A stretch of 9,479 bases of DNA from Desulfurivibrio alkaliphilus (GCA_011048585.1 DSDS01000039.1:1-9479), one strand, 5' to 3'. Numbered from the stretch's first letter, positions 1 through 5,994 are shown. A program made the numbers and translations. Notes: generated from the letters alone by a model not told the origin.

Positions 1-12
1 ATTTAACGGGCT

Positions 13-120
13 GTAATCGTTCAGCAGTGCCGCAGGTTCGGGCAAGCGGCCAAGCGCCGCGTACCCCGTGTACGTAAGCCTGGCTGATCGCCCGAAGATG
101 CGGTGCTGCTGAACGATTAC
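13..120. repeat. 108-nt imperfect inverted repeat / long hairpin element
   Basis: The outer arms are 13-43 and 90-120. The terminal 15 bp (gtaatcgttcagcag at 13-27 against its complement at 106-120) pair perfectly, then 5 bp (30-34 with 99-103) and 7 bp (37-43 with 90-96) pair, each separated by a 2-nt mismatch, so 27 of 31 positions pair. Inside, GCCA 49-52 pairs with 81-84, GC 54-55 with 78-79 and CGTAC 60-64 with 70-74, leaving a 5-nt apical loop at 65-69. Alternative local folds exist, for example gcggc 46-50 with gccgc 56-60. It ends 2 nt from the FlgO stop codon, so on the minus strand it would form the 3' end of that transcript. No T-run follows it on either strand, so it is not a textbook intrinsic terminator. 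It could be a REP/MITE-like interspersed element, an mRNA 3'-end stabiliser or a small RNA; no clear target-site duplication is visible. The structure is certain; its function is not known. Confidence 0.8.
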
Positions 121-122
121 GC

Positions 123-872
123 CTATTCATAAGCCTGGACCCGCACCGGAGTGGCCGCCCGCGGCGGCACGCTCTCATCGGCCAGCAGCATGGCGATCTC
201 CCCATCCATGTCAAAATCCCGACTGACAGAGGTGAGGATCCGGCCATCCCGATTGCGCAGCACCCGCAACTCAACCACCACCCGCCGGGGGGTGGCGATG
301 TAGGTCCCGACCAGAACCGCCTGGGCGTCGAGAATAAAGGGCAGTTCATCCATGTCGCGGGAAAGCCCGTACTCCCCCTGCCGCTGGCTGATCAGCAAAG
401 CCGGAGTCTTACGGACATCGATAACGCCGACCCCGGCCCGCTGCAACTCGCCCAGGACCCTCTCCCCAAGCAACCGTCCGAAGGAGGAGGTAGCGTAGAG
501 ATTGCGGAGGTTGACCGGGGTGCTCACCGCCAGGGTGTATTGCTCACGGAGCTCTTCCCCCCCGGCCAATAGCTCCCCCACCAGGGTCGCAACGGCTTCA
601 TCGTTGAACCCTTCCCCCGCTTTCGGGGGCAAACCATCCGCCGGGACCAGTGACCGCCCATCGGCATGCTGCAACTCCCAGTGCGAAAAGATCCGACTGG
701 TCCGGAAAACATAGTCACCGGGAATCTCGTGGGGATAATTATAGTGGTAGCGGCCGACGGGAAGGACCTTGCCCCCCACCTGCCCTTCCGCTGCCTGGAC
801 CGCCCCCCCCGGCAGGAGGAGCAGCAGCGTCAAGATTCCCCCGGCCAGGCGGCCGCAATTCCTTGCCAACAT
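123..872 (-). CDS. FlgO-family exported envelope protein
   Basis: This is a 249-residue protein with an N-terminal signal peptide: a basic start, a run of leucines near residues 14-20 and a probable cleavage after AVQA near residue 27. The C-terminal half fits the FlgO domain, with NLYATSSFGRLLGERV followed by a conserved GEYGLSRDMDELP segment and an AVLVGTYI strand. FlgO proteins are outer-membrane or periplasmic proteins first described as accessory to the Vibrio flagellum (FlgO/FlgP/FlgT). Relatives also occur away from flagellar genes, so a flagellar role here is only a possibility. There is no lipobox cysteine in the signal peptide, unlike lipoprotein FlgO. The ATG at 870-872 is preceded by a G-rich ribosome binding site (AAGGGGGG about 6 nt upstream). 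The stop of the upstream gene lies 15 nt before this start, so the two are probably co-transcribed. A long hairpin element lies just past its stop codon. The family call is reasonably firm; the biological role is open. Confidence 0.72.
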   Translation of the reverse strand: MLARNCGRLAGGILTLLLLLPGGAVQAAEGQVGGKVLPVGRYHYNYPHEIPGDYVFRTSRIFSHWELQHADGRSLVPADGLPPKAGEGFNDEAVATLVGELLAGGEELREQYTLAVSTPVNLRNLYATSSFGRLLGERVLGELQRAGVGVIDVRKTPALLISQRQGEYGLSRDMDELPFILDAQAVLVGTYIATPRRVVVELRVLRNRDGRILTSVSRDFDMDGEIAMLLADESVPPRAATPVRVQAYE

Positions 873-887
873 GATAATCCCCCCTTT

Positions 888-1214
888 TTACGGGTTAAAT
901 GGGTTGAAACGATATTCGCTGTATACCGGCTCCAATCCTCGCCAGGCCGGACCGAACTCCTCCAGGGGAAACTCCGGCTCCGACAGGGATAAGGGGGCGG
1001 CGGGATAAACCACCGGCAGAGAGGCGGCGTCGCTTTCACCGCGGCCAAGCAGGGGCAGCGCCAGGCGCAGCTCCATCTCCACCAGCGAGGAGCGTACCTC
1101 GGCGGCACAGCCCACCCCGATCAGCAACGGCAGCAGCAAACCCAGCAGCAGCAGGACCAGGCCACGCTTCCTGATCTCAGCGAATCTTGTAACCATCTTC
1201 GACCTCTGGATCAT
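888..1214 (-). CDS. Small exported or lipid-anchored protein of unknown function
   Basis: The product is 108 residues. I do not recognise a family. A basic N-terminus (RSKMVTRFAEIRKR) is followed by a leucine-rich hydrophobic segment at about residues 18-35 ending in IGVGC (Cys36), which is a poor lipobox because Gly rather than Leu/Val/Ile sits at -3. It may be a lipoprotein or a Sec substrate cleaved after the nearby Ala-Ala. The mature part is short, rich in Leu, Pro and Glu, and ends in an aromatic/Pro tail (EYRFNPFNP). I chose the ATG at 1214 because GGAGGTGG sits 4 nt upstream. The frame stays open to a GTG at 1289, but that start has no such site and overlaps the sigma-54-like promoter candidate. 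It is the first gene of a two-gene unit with the FlgO-family gene 15 nt downstream, which suggests a shared envelope role. Confidence 0.6.
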   Translation of the reverse strand: MIQRSKMVTRFAEIRKRGLVLLLLGLLLPLLIGVGCAAEVRSSLVEMELRLALPLLGRGESDAASLPVVYPAAPLSLSEPEFPLEEFGPAWRGLEPVYSEYRFNPFNP

Positions 1215-1284
1215 AACCCCACCTCCGTTCTTTTCGTCACCCGCCGGCAAACTGGGCAAAAAAGTCCCGTCGCCGTGATTTTCT

Positions 1285-1300
1285 TGCACATTTCATGCCA
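1285..1300 (-). promoter_or_regulatory. Candidate sigma-54 (-24/-12) promoter for the minus-strand envelope pair
   Basis: Read on the minus strand, the site is TGGCATGAAATGTGCA. It keeps the invariant GG and GC dinucleotides with exactly 10 nt between them and differs from TGGCAC-N5-TTGCA at two positions. The predicted start would fall near 1274, giving a leader of about 60 nt before the ATG at 1214. Vibrio flgO genes are part of the sigma-54/FlrC flagellar hierarchy, which makes this plausible. No activator site was identified with confidence. The match is by eye only. Confidence 0.45.
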
Positions 1301-1324
1301 TTTCCCCTAAGCCAGAAATATCTC

Positions 1325-1353
1325 TTTACCTCTTCCCCCGGTTCAAGTATATA
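1325..1353 (+). promoter_or_regulatory. Candidate sigma-70-type promoter ahead of rpoZ
   Basis: TTTACC (1325-1330) and TATATA (1348-1353) are separated by 17 nt, and each matches the consensus at four of six positions. The region is locally AT-rich within a GC-rich window and lies about 50 nt before the rpoZ start. It would drive rpoZ and possibly the whole plus-strand run. A shifted -10 (TATATT, 1350-1355) is equally possible. This is weak evidence based on position and composition. Confidence 0.3.
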
Positions 1354-1401
1354 TTTGCGGTTTGATCGTAATCACCAAAACCCAAAGTTCGGGAGGAAGA
1401 T

Positions 1402-1674
1402 ATGGCACGGATCACAGTGGAAGATTGCCTGCAAAAGATCGGAAATGAAAACCGCTTCGCCCTGATTCACTTGGCGGTGGAACGGGTCAAGCAGCATCGC
1501 CGCGGCGCCCCCCTTCCCGAGCGTTGCCGCAACAAGGAGATTGTCTGCACCCTGCGGGAGATCGCCGATGGGGCGGTGAATTTCAACAACATCCACGAGC
1601 TGGGCCGGGAGCTGCGCAAAATTTCCCAAGCCGCGGCGCAAGTGGACGAGGACGCCACGGCCGCCGCCGAGTAG
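1402..1674 (+). CDS. rpoZ: RNA polymerase omega subunit
   Basis: This 90-residue protein matches the omega subunit along its length. MARITVEDCLQKIGN is followed by RFALIHLAVERVKQ and by NKEIVCTLREIADG, the conserved core that wraps the beta-prime C-terminus and helps assemble and stabilise RNA polymerase. The N-terminal Met-Ala-Arg motif, which with beta-prime makes ppGpp binding site 1 in E. coli, is present. The tail after about residue 72 is Ala/Asp/Glu-rich and probably disordered. The ATG is preceded by a strong ribosome binding site (GGGAGGAAGA at 1391-1400). It is the first gene of the plus-strand run; dnaJ follows after 66 nt with no visible terminator. Confidence 0.93.
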   Translation: MARITVEDCLQKIGNENRFALIHLAVERVKQHRRGAPLPERCRNKEIVCTLREIADGAVNFNNIHELGRELRKISQAAAQVDEDATAAAE

Positions 1675-1740
1675 CCCCACCCCCCCAACCAGCGCGCAAC
1701 CCCACGGAAACCAGCCACACACCATATCCTGAAGCGAGCG

Positions 1741-2856
1741 ATGGAAACCGACTACTATAAAAATCTGGGGGTATCACCGGAGGCCTCGGCCGCCGAAATC
1801 AAGAAGGCCTACCGTAAACTGGCCCTCAAGTACCACCCCGACCGCAACCCCAACGACAAGGAGGCGGAGGAGAAATTCAAGGTTGCCACCGAAGCCTACG
1901 AAGTGCTGGGCGACCTGGAAAAACGGAAGATCTACGACCGCTTCGGAGTGGCCGGCCTGCGCGACAGCGGCTATAGCGGGCCCGGCAGTGCCGACGACAT
2001 CTTCTCCGGCTTCAGCGACCTCTTCGGCGACCTCTTCGGCTTCGGCGCCCGAGCTGGCGGCGGCCGCCGTCAGCCGGGGCCGACCCCCGGCAACGACCTG
2101 CGCTACGACCTGGTGATCAGCTTCATGGAGGCGGTACACGGGACGGAGAAGGAGGTGGAGATCAGCAAGGGCGAGACCTGCTGGACCTGTGAAGGCAGCG
2201 GTCTGCGGCCCGGCCACCAACCGGAAACCTGCCCGACCTGTAACGGCGTGGGCCAGGTGCTGCATGCCCAAGGCCCCTTTAGAATCCAAACCACCTGCCC
2301 CCACTGCCGGGGCCAGGGCCGGGTGATCACCGAACCCTGCCAGGACTGTCAGGGCCAGGGCCTGGTCCAGCGCGCCAAGAAAGTCTCCCTCAAAATCCCC
2401 GCCGGCGTGGACAGCGGTGCCAGAATGCGGCTGAGGGGCGAGGGCGAGGGGGGGCGCCGAGGCGGTCCCCACGGTGATCTTTATGTGATCATCCATGTGC
2501 AGCCCCACGAATTTTTCCAGCGGGAAGGCGATAATATCCTCTGCTCCATCCCCCTCTCCTTCACCCAGGCCGCCCTGGGTTGCACCCTGGAGGTGCCGAC
2601 CATCCACGGCTCGGAAAAACTGACGGTCCCAGCCGGAACCCAGCCGGGTCAGCATTTCACCCTCAAGGGCAAGGGGGTGGCCAGGCTGCGGGGCGGCGGC
2701 AGGGGCGACATGGTCTGCGAAGTCCGGGTAGTGGTACCCAAGCACCTGAACAAACGGCAAAAAGAGCTTTTGCGGGAATTCGCCGCCGGCGAGGACGAGG
2801 GCCGCGACCAGGAAGAGAAAGGGGAAGGGTTTCTGAAAAAGTTCTTCCATTTGTAG
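1741..2856 (+). CDS. dnaJ: Chaperone protein DnaJ (Hsp40, type I)
   Basis: This 371-residue protein has all domains of a class I J-protein co-chaperone, which delivers unfolded clients to DnaK and stimulates its ATPase in the cytoplasm. The J domain spans about residues 4-68 with the essential HPD tripeptide at 32-34. A Gly/Phe-rich linker follows at about 77-115. Next come four CxxCxGxG zinc-binding repeats with cysteines 147/150, 164/167, 186/189 and 200/203. Two beta-sandwich substrate-binding domains then run to about residue 345, and a short charged tail ends in FLKKFFHL. Length is normal for the family. The ribosome binding site is weak (GAAGCGAG just before the ATG), so the start rests on the conserved beginning of the J domain. 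Neither dnaK nor grpE is in the window. A small chance remains that this is a DnaJ paralogue rather than the main DnaK partner. Confidence 0.93.
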   Translation: METDYYKNLGVSPEASAAEIKKAYRKLALKYHPDRNPNDKEAEEKFKVATEAYEVLGDLEKRKIYDRFGVAGLRDSGYSGPGSADDIFSGFSDLFGDLFGFGARAGGGRRQPGPTPGNDLRYDLVISFMEAVHGTEKEVEISKGETCWTCEGSGLRPGHQPETCPTCNGVGQVLHAQGPFRIQTTCPHCRGQGRVITEPCQDCQGQGLVQRAKKVSLKIPAGVDSGARMRLRGEGEGGRRGGPHGDLYVIIHVQPHEFFQREGDNILCSIPLSFTQAALGCTLEVPTIHGSEKLTVPAGTQPGQHFTLKGKGVARLRGGGRGDMVCEVRVVVPKHLNKRQKELLREFAAGEDEGRDQEEKGEGFLKKFFHL

Positions 2857-2921
2857 GCCTGGCAAGGCTATATAGGGGACTCGCCGAAAAACCGGAACCG
2901 AGCGCCGGAGGGAATACCATC

Positions 2922-3431
2922 ATGGGTGACAAAGGGGACCAGTCTCCGCGACTCAGCCATTTCGACCAGGCGGGACAAGCCTGGATGGTCAATGTTACCG
3001 GCAAGCGGGACACGGCCCGCCTGGCCACCGCCGCCGGTTCGGTCACCATGTCTCAAACCGCTTACGAGCTGATCAAGAGCGGGCGGGCGGGCAAGGGTGA
3101 CGTGCTGGGAATAGCCCGGGTGGCGGGCATCATGGCGGCCAAGAGGGTCGGCGATCTGATCCCCCTTTGCCACCCGCTCAACCTGGGCATGGTAACGGTG
3201 GATTTCACCCTGGATGACGGCGAAAACCGGGTGAGCATCGAGGCAACAGCGGCCCTGGTGGGTAAGACCGGAGTTGAAATGGAAGCACTCACCGCCGTTT
3301 CGGTGGCGGCGCTGACCATTTACGACATGTGCAAAGCGGTGGACAAGGGAATCACCATTAACAATATCCGTTTGCTGGGTAAAAGCGGCGGTAAAAGCGG
3401 CACTTACCGCCGGACGGAAAACAGCCTTTAA
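2922..3431 (+). CDS. moaC: Cyclic pyranopterin monophosphate synthase MoaC
   Basis: MoaC converts 3',8-cyclo-7,8-dihydro-GTP, the MoaA product, into cyclic pyranopterin monophosphate, the second step of molybdenum cofactor synthesis. The 169-residue product shows the hallmark segments LIPLCHPL (79-86), GKTGVEMEALTAV (114-126) and YDMCKA (134-139), and ends with the usual KSGGKSG stretch. Lys58, His84, Glu119, Glu121, Asp135 and Lys138 line up with the E. coli active-site residues at a constant offset of seven, so it should be active. The frame is open upstream into dnaJ, but the ATG at 2922 has GGAGGG at 2907-2912 and gives the normal length. No other moa gene is present; partners must be elsewhere. 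Confidence 0.94.
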   Translation: MGDKGDQSPRLSHFDQAGQAWMVNVTGKRDTARLATAAGSVTMSQTAYELIKSGRAGKGDVLGIARVAGIMAAKRVGDLIPLCHPLNLGMVTVDFTLDDGENRVSIEATAALVGKTGVEMEALTAVSVAALTIYDMCKAVDKGITINNIRLLGKSGGKSGTYRRTENSL

Positions 3432-3456
3432 GGCGTTATTGCGAGGGAGTTGCAAG

Positions 3457-3822
3457 ATGGAACAGAAGGATCGCGATTATTTTCGTAAAAAACTCGATGA
3501 GTTGAGTCAACAACTGCTCAGCGAGGCGGAAAAGACCATCCACGAGATGACCGATCACTCCGACAACTATCCCGATCCCACCGACCGGGCCACCGCCGAA
3601 AGCGATCGCAGCTTCGAACTGCGCATCCGGGACCGTGAACGCAAGCTGCTGGCCAAGATCAAGGAGGCCATCGAGCGGCTTGAACAGGACACTTACGGGA
3701 TCTGCGAGGCGTGCGGCGACGACATCTCCCTTAAACGCCTGGAAGCCCGTCCGGTCACCACCCTCTGCATCGCTTGCAAAACCAAGCAGGAAACCCAGGA
3801 AAAAGCCCACAAGGGGAAATAG
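3457..3822 (+). CDS. dksA: RNA polymerase-binding transcription factor DksA
   Basis: This 121-residue DksA/TraR-family protein enters the secondary channel of RNA polymerase and, with ppGpp, tunes rRNA, amino-acid and stress promoters. The coiled-coil tip has the DxxDxA signature (Asp40, Asp43, Ala45). A four-cysteine zinc finger follows (Cys83, Cys86, Cys104, Cys107). Compared with E. coli DksA the numbering is shifted by 31 throughout. At that offset the ppGpp site-2 contacts Arg91, Leu95, Lys98, Arg129 and Lys139 correspond to Arg60, Leu64, Lys67, Arg98 and Lys108 here, all conserved. The protein is thus a DksA lacking about 31 N-terminal residues. The ATG at 3457 has GAGGGAG 7 nt upstream; a TTG at 3439 in the same frame is a less likely start. 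It lies 25 nt after moaC and 6 nt before the GalT-family gene. Confidence 0.92.
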   Translation: MEQKDRDYFRKKLDELSQQLLSEAEKTIHEMTDHSDNYPDPTDRATAESDRSFELRIRDRERKLLAKIKEAIERLEQDTYGICEACGDDISLKRLEARPVTTLCIACKTKQETQEKAHKGK

Positions 3823-3828
3823 CAAGCC

Positions 3829-4833
3829 ATGCCGGAACTGCGGAAAGACCCGATCATCGGCCGCTGGGTCATCATTGCCACCGAACGGGGCAAAAGGCCC
3901 AGCGACTTCATCATCGATCACAATCAGGCTAAAGGCGGTTTCTGCCCGCTCTGTCCCGGCAACGAAAACACCACCCCCCCGGAGGTTCTGGCTTACTCCT
4001 CCACGCCCGGACGCCAGGCCAACCAGCCCGGCTGGGACCTGCGAGTGGTTCCCAATAAATACCCCGCCCTGGTCATCGAAGGGGAGCTCAACAAGCAGGG
4101 CGAAGGACTCTACGACCGGATGAACGGGCTCGGGGCCCACGAGGTGATCATCGAGACCCCCGACCACCAGGAAACTTTTACCGTCCTGCCGCCGGAGCGT
4201 ATGCGACTGGTCTTCCAGGCTTACCGGGATCGCCTGATCGATCTGGGGCAGGATGATCGTTTCCGCTACGTGATGGTCTTCAAGAATTTCGGGGCGGCGG
4301 CCGGGGCCTCCCTGGAGCATTCCCACTCCCAGCTGGTCGCCCTGCCGATTCTGCCGCGGATGGTTACCTCGGAACTGGAGGGCAGCCTCTCCTACTACCG
4401 CTACAAAGAGCGCTGTGTTTTCTGCGATATCGTCCACCAGGAGCTGGGTCAGGGGATCCGGGTGGTTGCCAGCAACGAGCGGTTTCTGGCCATCGTCCCT
4501 TTTGCCCCCCGCTCCCCCTTCGAGATGTGGATCTTGCCCCGCAAGCACAGCTCCTCCTACTGTAACTCCGATGACGCCACCTTCCGGGATCTGGCCGCCA
4601 TCTTCTCCGAGTGCATGCGCCGGCTGGACAAGTGTCTCCCCAGCGTACCCTACAACTTCGTCCTCCACGCCGCCCCCCTGCGCTCCCCGGCCCTGGACCA
4701 CTACCACTGGCACTTCGAGATCACTCCCAAGTTGACCATGGTCGCGGGTTTTGAGTGGGGTTCCGGCTTTTACATCAACCCCTTGCCCCCGGAGGAGGCG
4801 GCCAAATTTCTCCGGGATGCCGAGCTGGACTGA
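3829..4833 (+). CDS. galT: GalT-family nucleotidylyltransferase (galactose-1-phosphate uridylyltransferase or ADP-glucose phosphorylase-like)
   Basis: This 334-residue HIT-superfamily protein has the class I GalT architecture. An N-terminal CxxC (Cys39, Cys42) lies in FCPLCPGN, followed by VVPNKYPAL. The catalytic segment is HSHSQ (164-168), in which His166 should carry the covalent nucleotidyl group. A second CxxC is at Cys196/Cys199, HYHWHFE is at 291-297, and a conserved GFEWGSGFYIN segment lies near the end. GalT exchanges UDP between glucose and galactose 1-phosphates in the Leloir pathway, but classical GalT has HPH at the catalytic site. The HSH form recalls, from memory, the plant GalT-like ADP-glucose phosphorylase, so the sugar nucleotide used is uncertain. 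No galK, galE or glycogen gene is adjacent. The start codon lies 6 nt after the dksA stop, with AGGGGAAA inside the end of dksA as a likely ribosome binding site, suggesting translational linkage. Confidence 0.82.
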   Translation: MPELRKDPIIGRWVIIATERGKRPSDFIIDHNQAKGGFCPLCPGNENTTPPEVLAYSSTPGRQANQPGWDLRVVPNKYPALVIEGELNKQGEGLYDRMNGLGAHEVIIETPDHQETFTVLPPERMRLVFQAYRDRLIDLGQDDRFRYVMVFKNFGAAAGASLEHSHSQLVALPILPRMVTSELEGSLSYYRYKERCVFCDIVHQELGQGIRVVASNERFLAIVPFAPRSPFEMWILPRKHSSSYCNSDDATFRDLAAIFSECMRRLDKCLPSVPYNFVLHAAPLRSPALDHYHWHFEITPKLTMVAGFEWGSGFYINPLPPEEAAKFLRDAELD

Positions 4834-4863
4834 AAACAATCCGCCCCGAGGGAGATTGCAGCG

Positions 4864-5214
4864 ATGAAAAAGATACTGCTGGTTGACGACGAAGACTCCA
4901 TCCAACTGCTCTACCGGGAGGAACTGGAAGAGGAGGGCTACACGGTCCACTCCGCCATGACCGGCGAGGAGGCCCTGGAGAAGCTGGAGAGCGTAAACCC
5001 CGACCTGATCATCCTCGACATCAACATGCCGGGCATGAACGGAATCGAGGCACTGCGGCGGATCAAGGAGATCAACCCGGCCGTCCCGGTGATCCTCTGC
5101 TCCGCCTACCAGGAGTTCAAGCAGGATCTGGCCTCCTGGGCCTCCGAAGAATATATCGTCAAATCCGCCAATCTCGACGAACTGAAGGCCGCGGTAAAAA
5201 AATATCTGCCCTGA
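4864..5214 (+). CDS. Stand-alone receiver-domain response regulator (CheY-like)
   Basis: This 116-residue protein is only a receiver domain. It starts KKILLVDDE with acidic residues Asp8, Asp9 and Glu10 for Mg2+ binding. The phospho-acceptor is Asp52 in LIILDINMPGMNG. Ser80 takes the Thr/Ser switch position and Lys100 is the conserved lysine. The residue after Lys100 is Ser rather than the usual cis-Pro. There is no DNA-binding or enzymatic output domain, so it should act by protein contact or as a phosphate relay. No histidine kinase is in the window, making its partner unknown. GAGGGAG at 4848-4854 provides a good ribosome binding site. Its stop codon overlaps the start of the FolE2-family gene (TGATG), which implies translational coupling. 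Confidence 0.88.
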   Translation: MKKILLVDDEDSIQLLYREELEEEGYTVHSAMTGEEALEKLESVNPDLIILDINMPGMNGIEALRRIKEINPAVPVILCSAYQEFKQDLASWASEEYIVKSANLDELKAAVKKYLP

Positions 5215-5987
5215 TGCCCGAAGCGATGCAGGATATCCAGGGCCAGCTTGATCACCGCAGGATCGCGATCCGGAAGGTGGGGGTAAAGAATATCTCCTAT
5301 CCCATCACCGTCCTCGACCGGGCTAAAAAGCTGCAGCGGACCGTGGCCACGGTCAACATGTATGTCAACCTGCCCCATCAGTTCAAGGGCACCCACATGA
5401 GCCGGTTCGTCGAGATCCTCAACCGTTTCCACGGCGAAATCAACCTGGAGAGCATGCATCGGATTCTGGTGGAGATGAAGGAGCGGCTCAACGCCGAGGC
5501 GGCCCACCTGGAGATTGAATTCCCCTATTTTTTAAGGGTCAACTCCGGGCGCGAAACTGCCGGCGAAGGGGTCGGAGTCGGTGAGTACCGCTGCCGGATG
5601 CACGGTTCACTCGGGGAGAAGGATGACCTGACCCTGTCGATCCGTATCCCCATTGCCCCTCCCCGGCCCCTGCCCAGTTGCGAGGGCCTGCCCCGCTCCC
5701 TGGGCCACTGGGGTACCGCCGAAATCAGCCTCCGTTTTCGCCGCATGGTCTGGATCGAGGAGATTATCGCCCTGGTGGCCACTGTCACCCGCCACGACCT
5801 CTGCTGGCCCAGCGGTCAAGGGGACGAGGAGAGGGGCTGCGTGCTTTCCGTGGAGAACATGGCCAAGGCCCTGGGCAGCAAGCTGCGGAACCACCCCGAT
5901 ATCCGCTGGTTTTCCGTCCGGGTGGAAAATCTGGCCGCCGGCTTCAACACTTTTGCCGCCCTAAGCGGCGGCCAATCACTAACCTAG
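5214..5987 (+). CDS. FolE2-family (GTP cyclohydrolase IB-like) protein with non-canonical active site
   Basis: This 257-residue tunnelling-fold protein resembles FolE2, which opens GTP to 7,8-dihydroneopterin triphosphate in folate and queuosine synthesis. The N-terminal part is typical: DIQGQLDHRR, KVGVKNISYPI, TVATVNMYVNLPH, FKGTHMSRFVEILN and AEAAHLEIEFPYF. The regions that should carry the metal and catalytic residues differ. The expected LCPCSKEIS...GAHNQR segment is PLPSCEGLPRSLGHWGT (152-168, only Cys156 and His165, spaced 9 instead of 12). The VTE...NP segment before VED is shortened by about six residues (around 195-215). The expected ESIHNH is AAGFNT (241-246), with both histidines gone. 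Surrounding residues such as RRMVWIEEIIALV and HPDIRWFSVRVEN are still FolE2-like. Other frames across 5640-5720 do not restore the motifs. GTP cyclohydrolase activity is therefore doubtful; a changed or regulatory function is possible. The start may be the ATG at 5214 (TGATG overlap) or the ATG at 5226, which fits the usual N-terminus better; neither has a strong ribosome binding site. Confidence 0.75.
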   Translation: MPEAMQDIQGQLDHRRIAIRKVGVKNISYPITVLDRAKKLQRTVATVNMYVNLPHQFKGTHMSRFVEILNRFHGEINLESMHRILVEMKERLNAEAAHLEIEFPYFLRVNSGRETAGEGVGVGEYRCRMHGSLGEKDDLTLSIRIPIAPPRPLPSCEGLPRSLGHWGTAEISLRFRRMVWIEEIIALVATVTRHDLCWPSGQGDEERGCVLSVENMAKALGSKLRNHPDIRWFSVRVENLAAGFNTFAALSGGQSLT

Positions 5988-5994
5988 TGAAATC

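Noticed and set aside
13..120. Integron attC-like site
   Set aside because: The ends contain GTTCAGC and GCTGAAC, which each miss the GTTRRRY / RYYYAAC core at one position, and no integrase or cassette arrangement is visible.
1774..2865. 363-codon open frame on the minus strand
   Set aside because: It is the antisense of dnaJ, with an Ala/Gly/Val-rich translation and no recognisable domain.
2852..2880. Small hairpin and TATATA after dnaJ as terminator or promoter
   Set aside because: The stem is only a few base pairs with no T-run, and no -35 element lies at a suitable distance.
2580..2921. Upstream extension of the moaC frame into dnaJ
   Set aside because: MoaC similarity begins just after the ATG at 2922, which has a good ribosome binding site; the upstream part overlaps the conserved end of dnaJ in another frame.
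3378..3401. Tandem 12-nt repeat ggtaaaagcggc in moaC
   Set aside because: It encodes the GKSGGKSG stretch that is conserved at the C-terminus of MoaC proteins, so it is a protein constraint rather than a novel repeat.
3436..4950. 504-codon open frame on the minus strand
   Set aside because: It lies opposite dksA and the GalT-family gene, which have clear family motifs. Its translation is low-complexity Gly/Val/Asp-rich, as expected of an antisense shadow in GC-rich DNA.
5640..5720. Frameshift as the cause of the unusual FolE2 motif
   Set aside because: The other two frames give Pro/Ala-rich text without the CPCS or GAHNQR motifs, and FolE2-like sequence resumes in the same frame afterwards.
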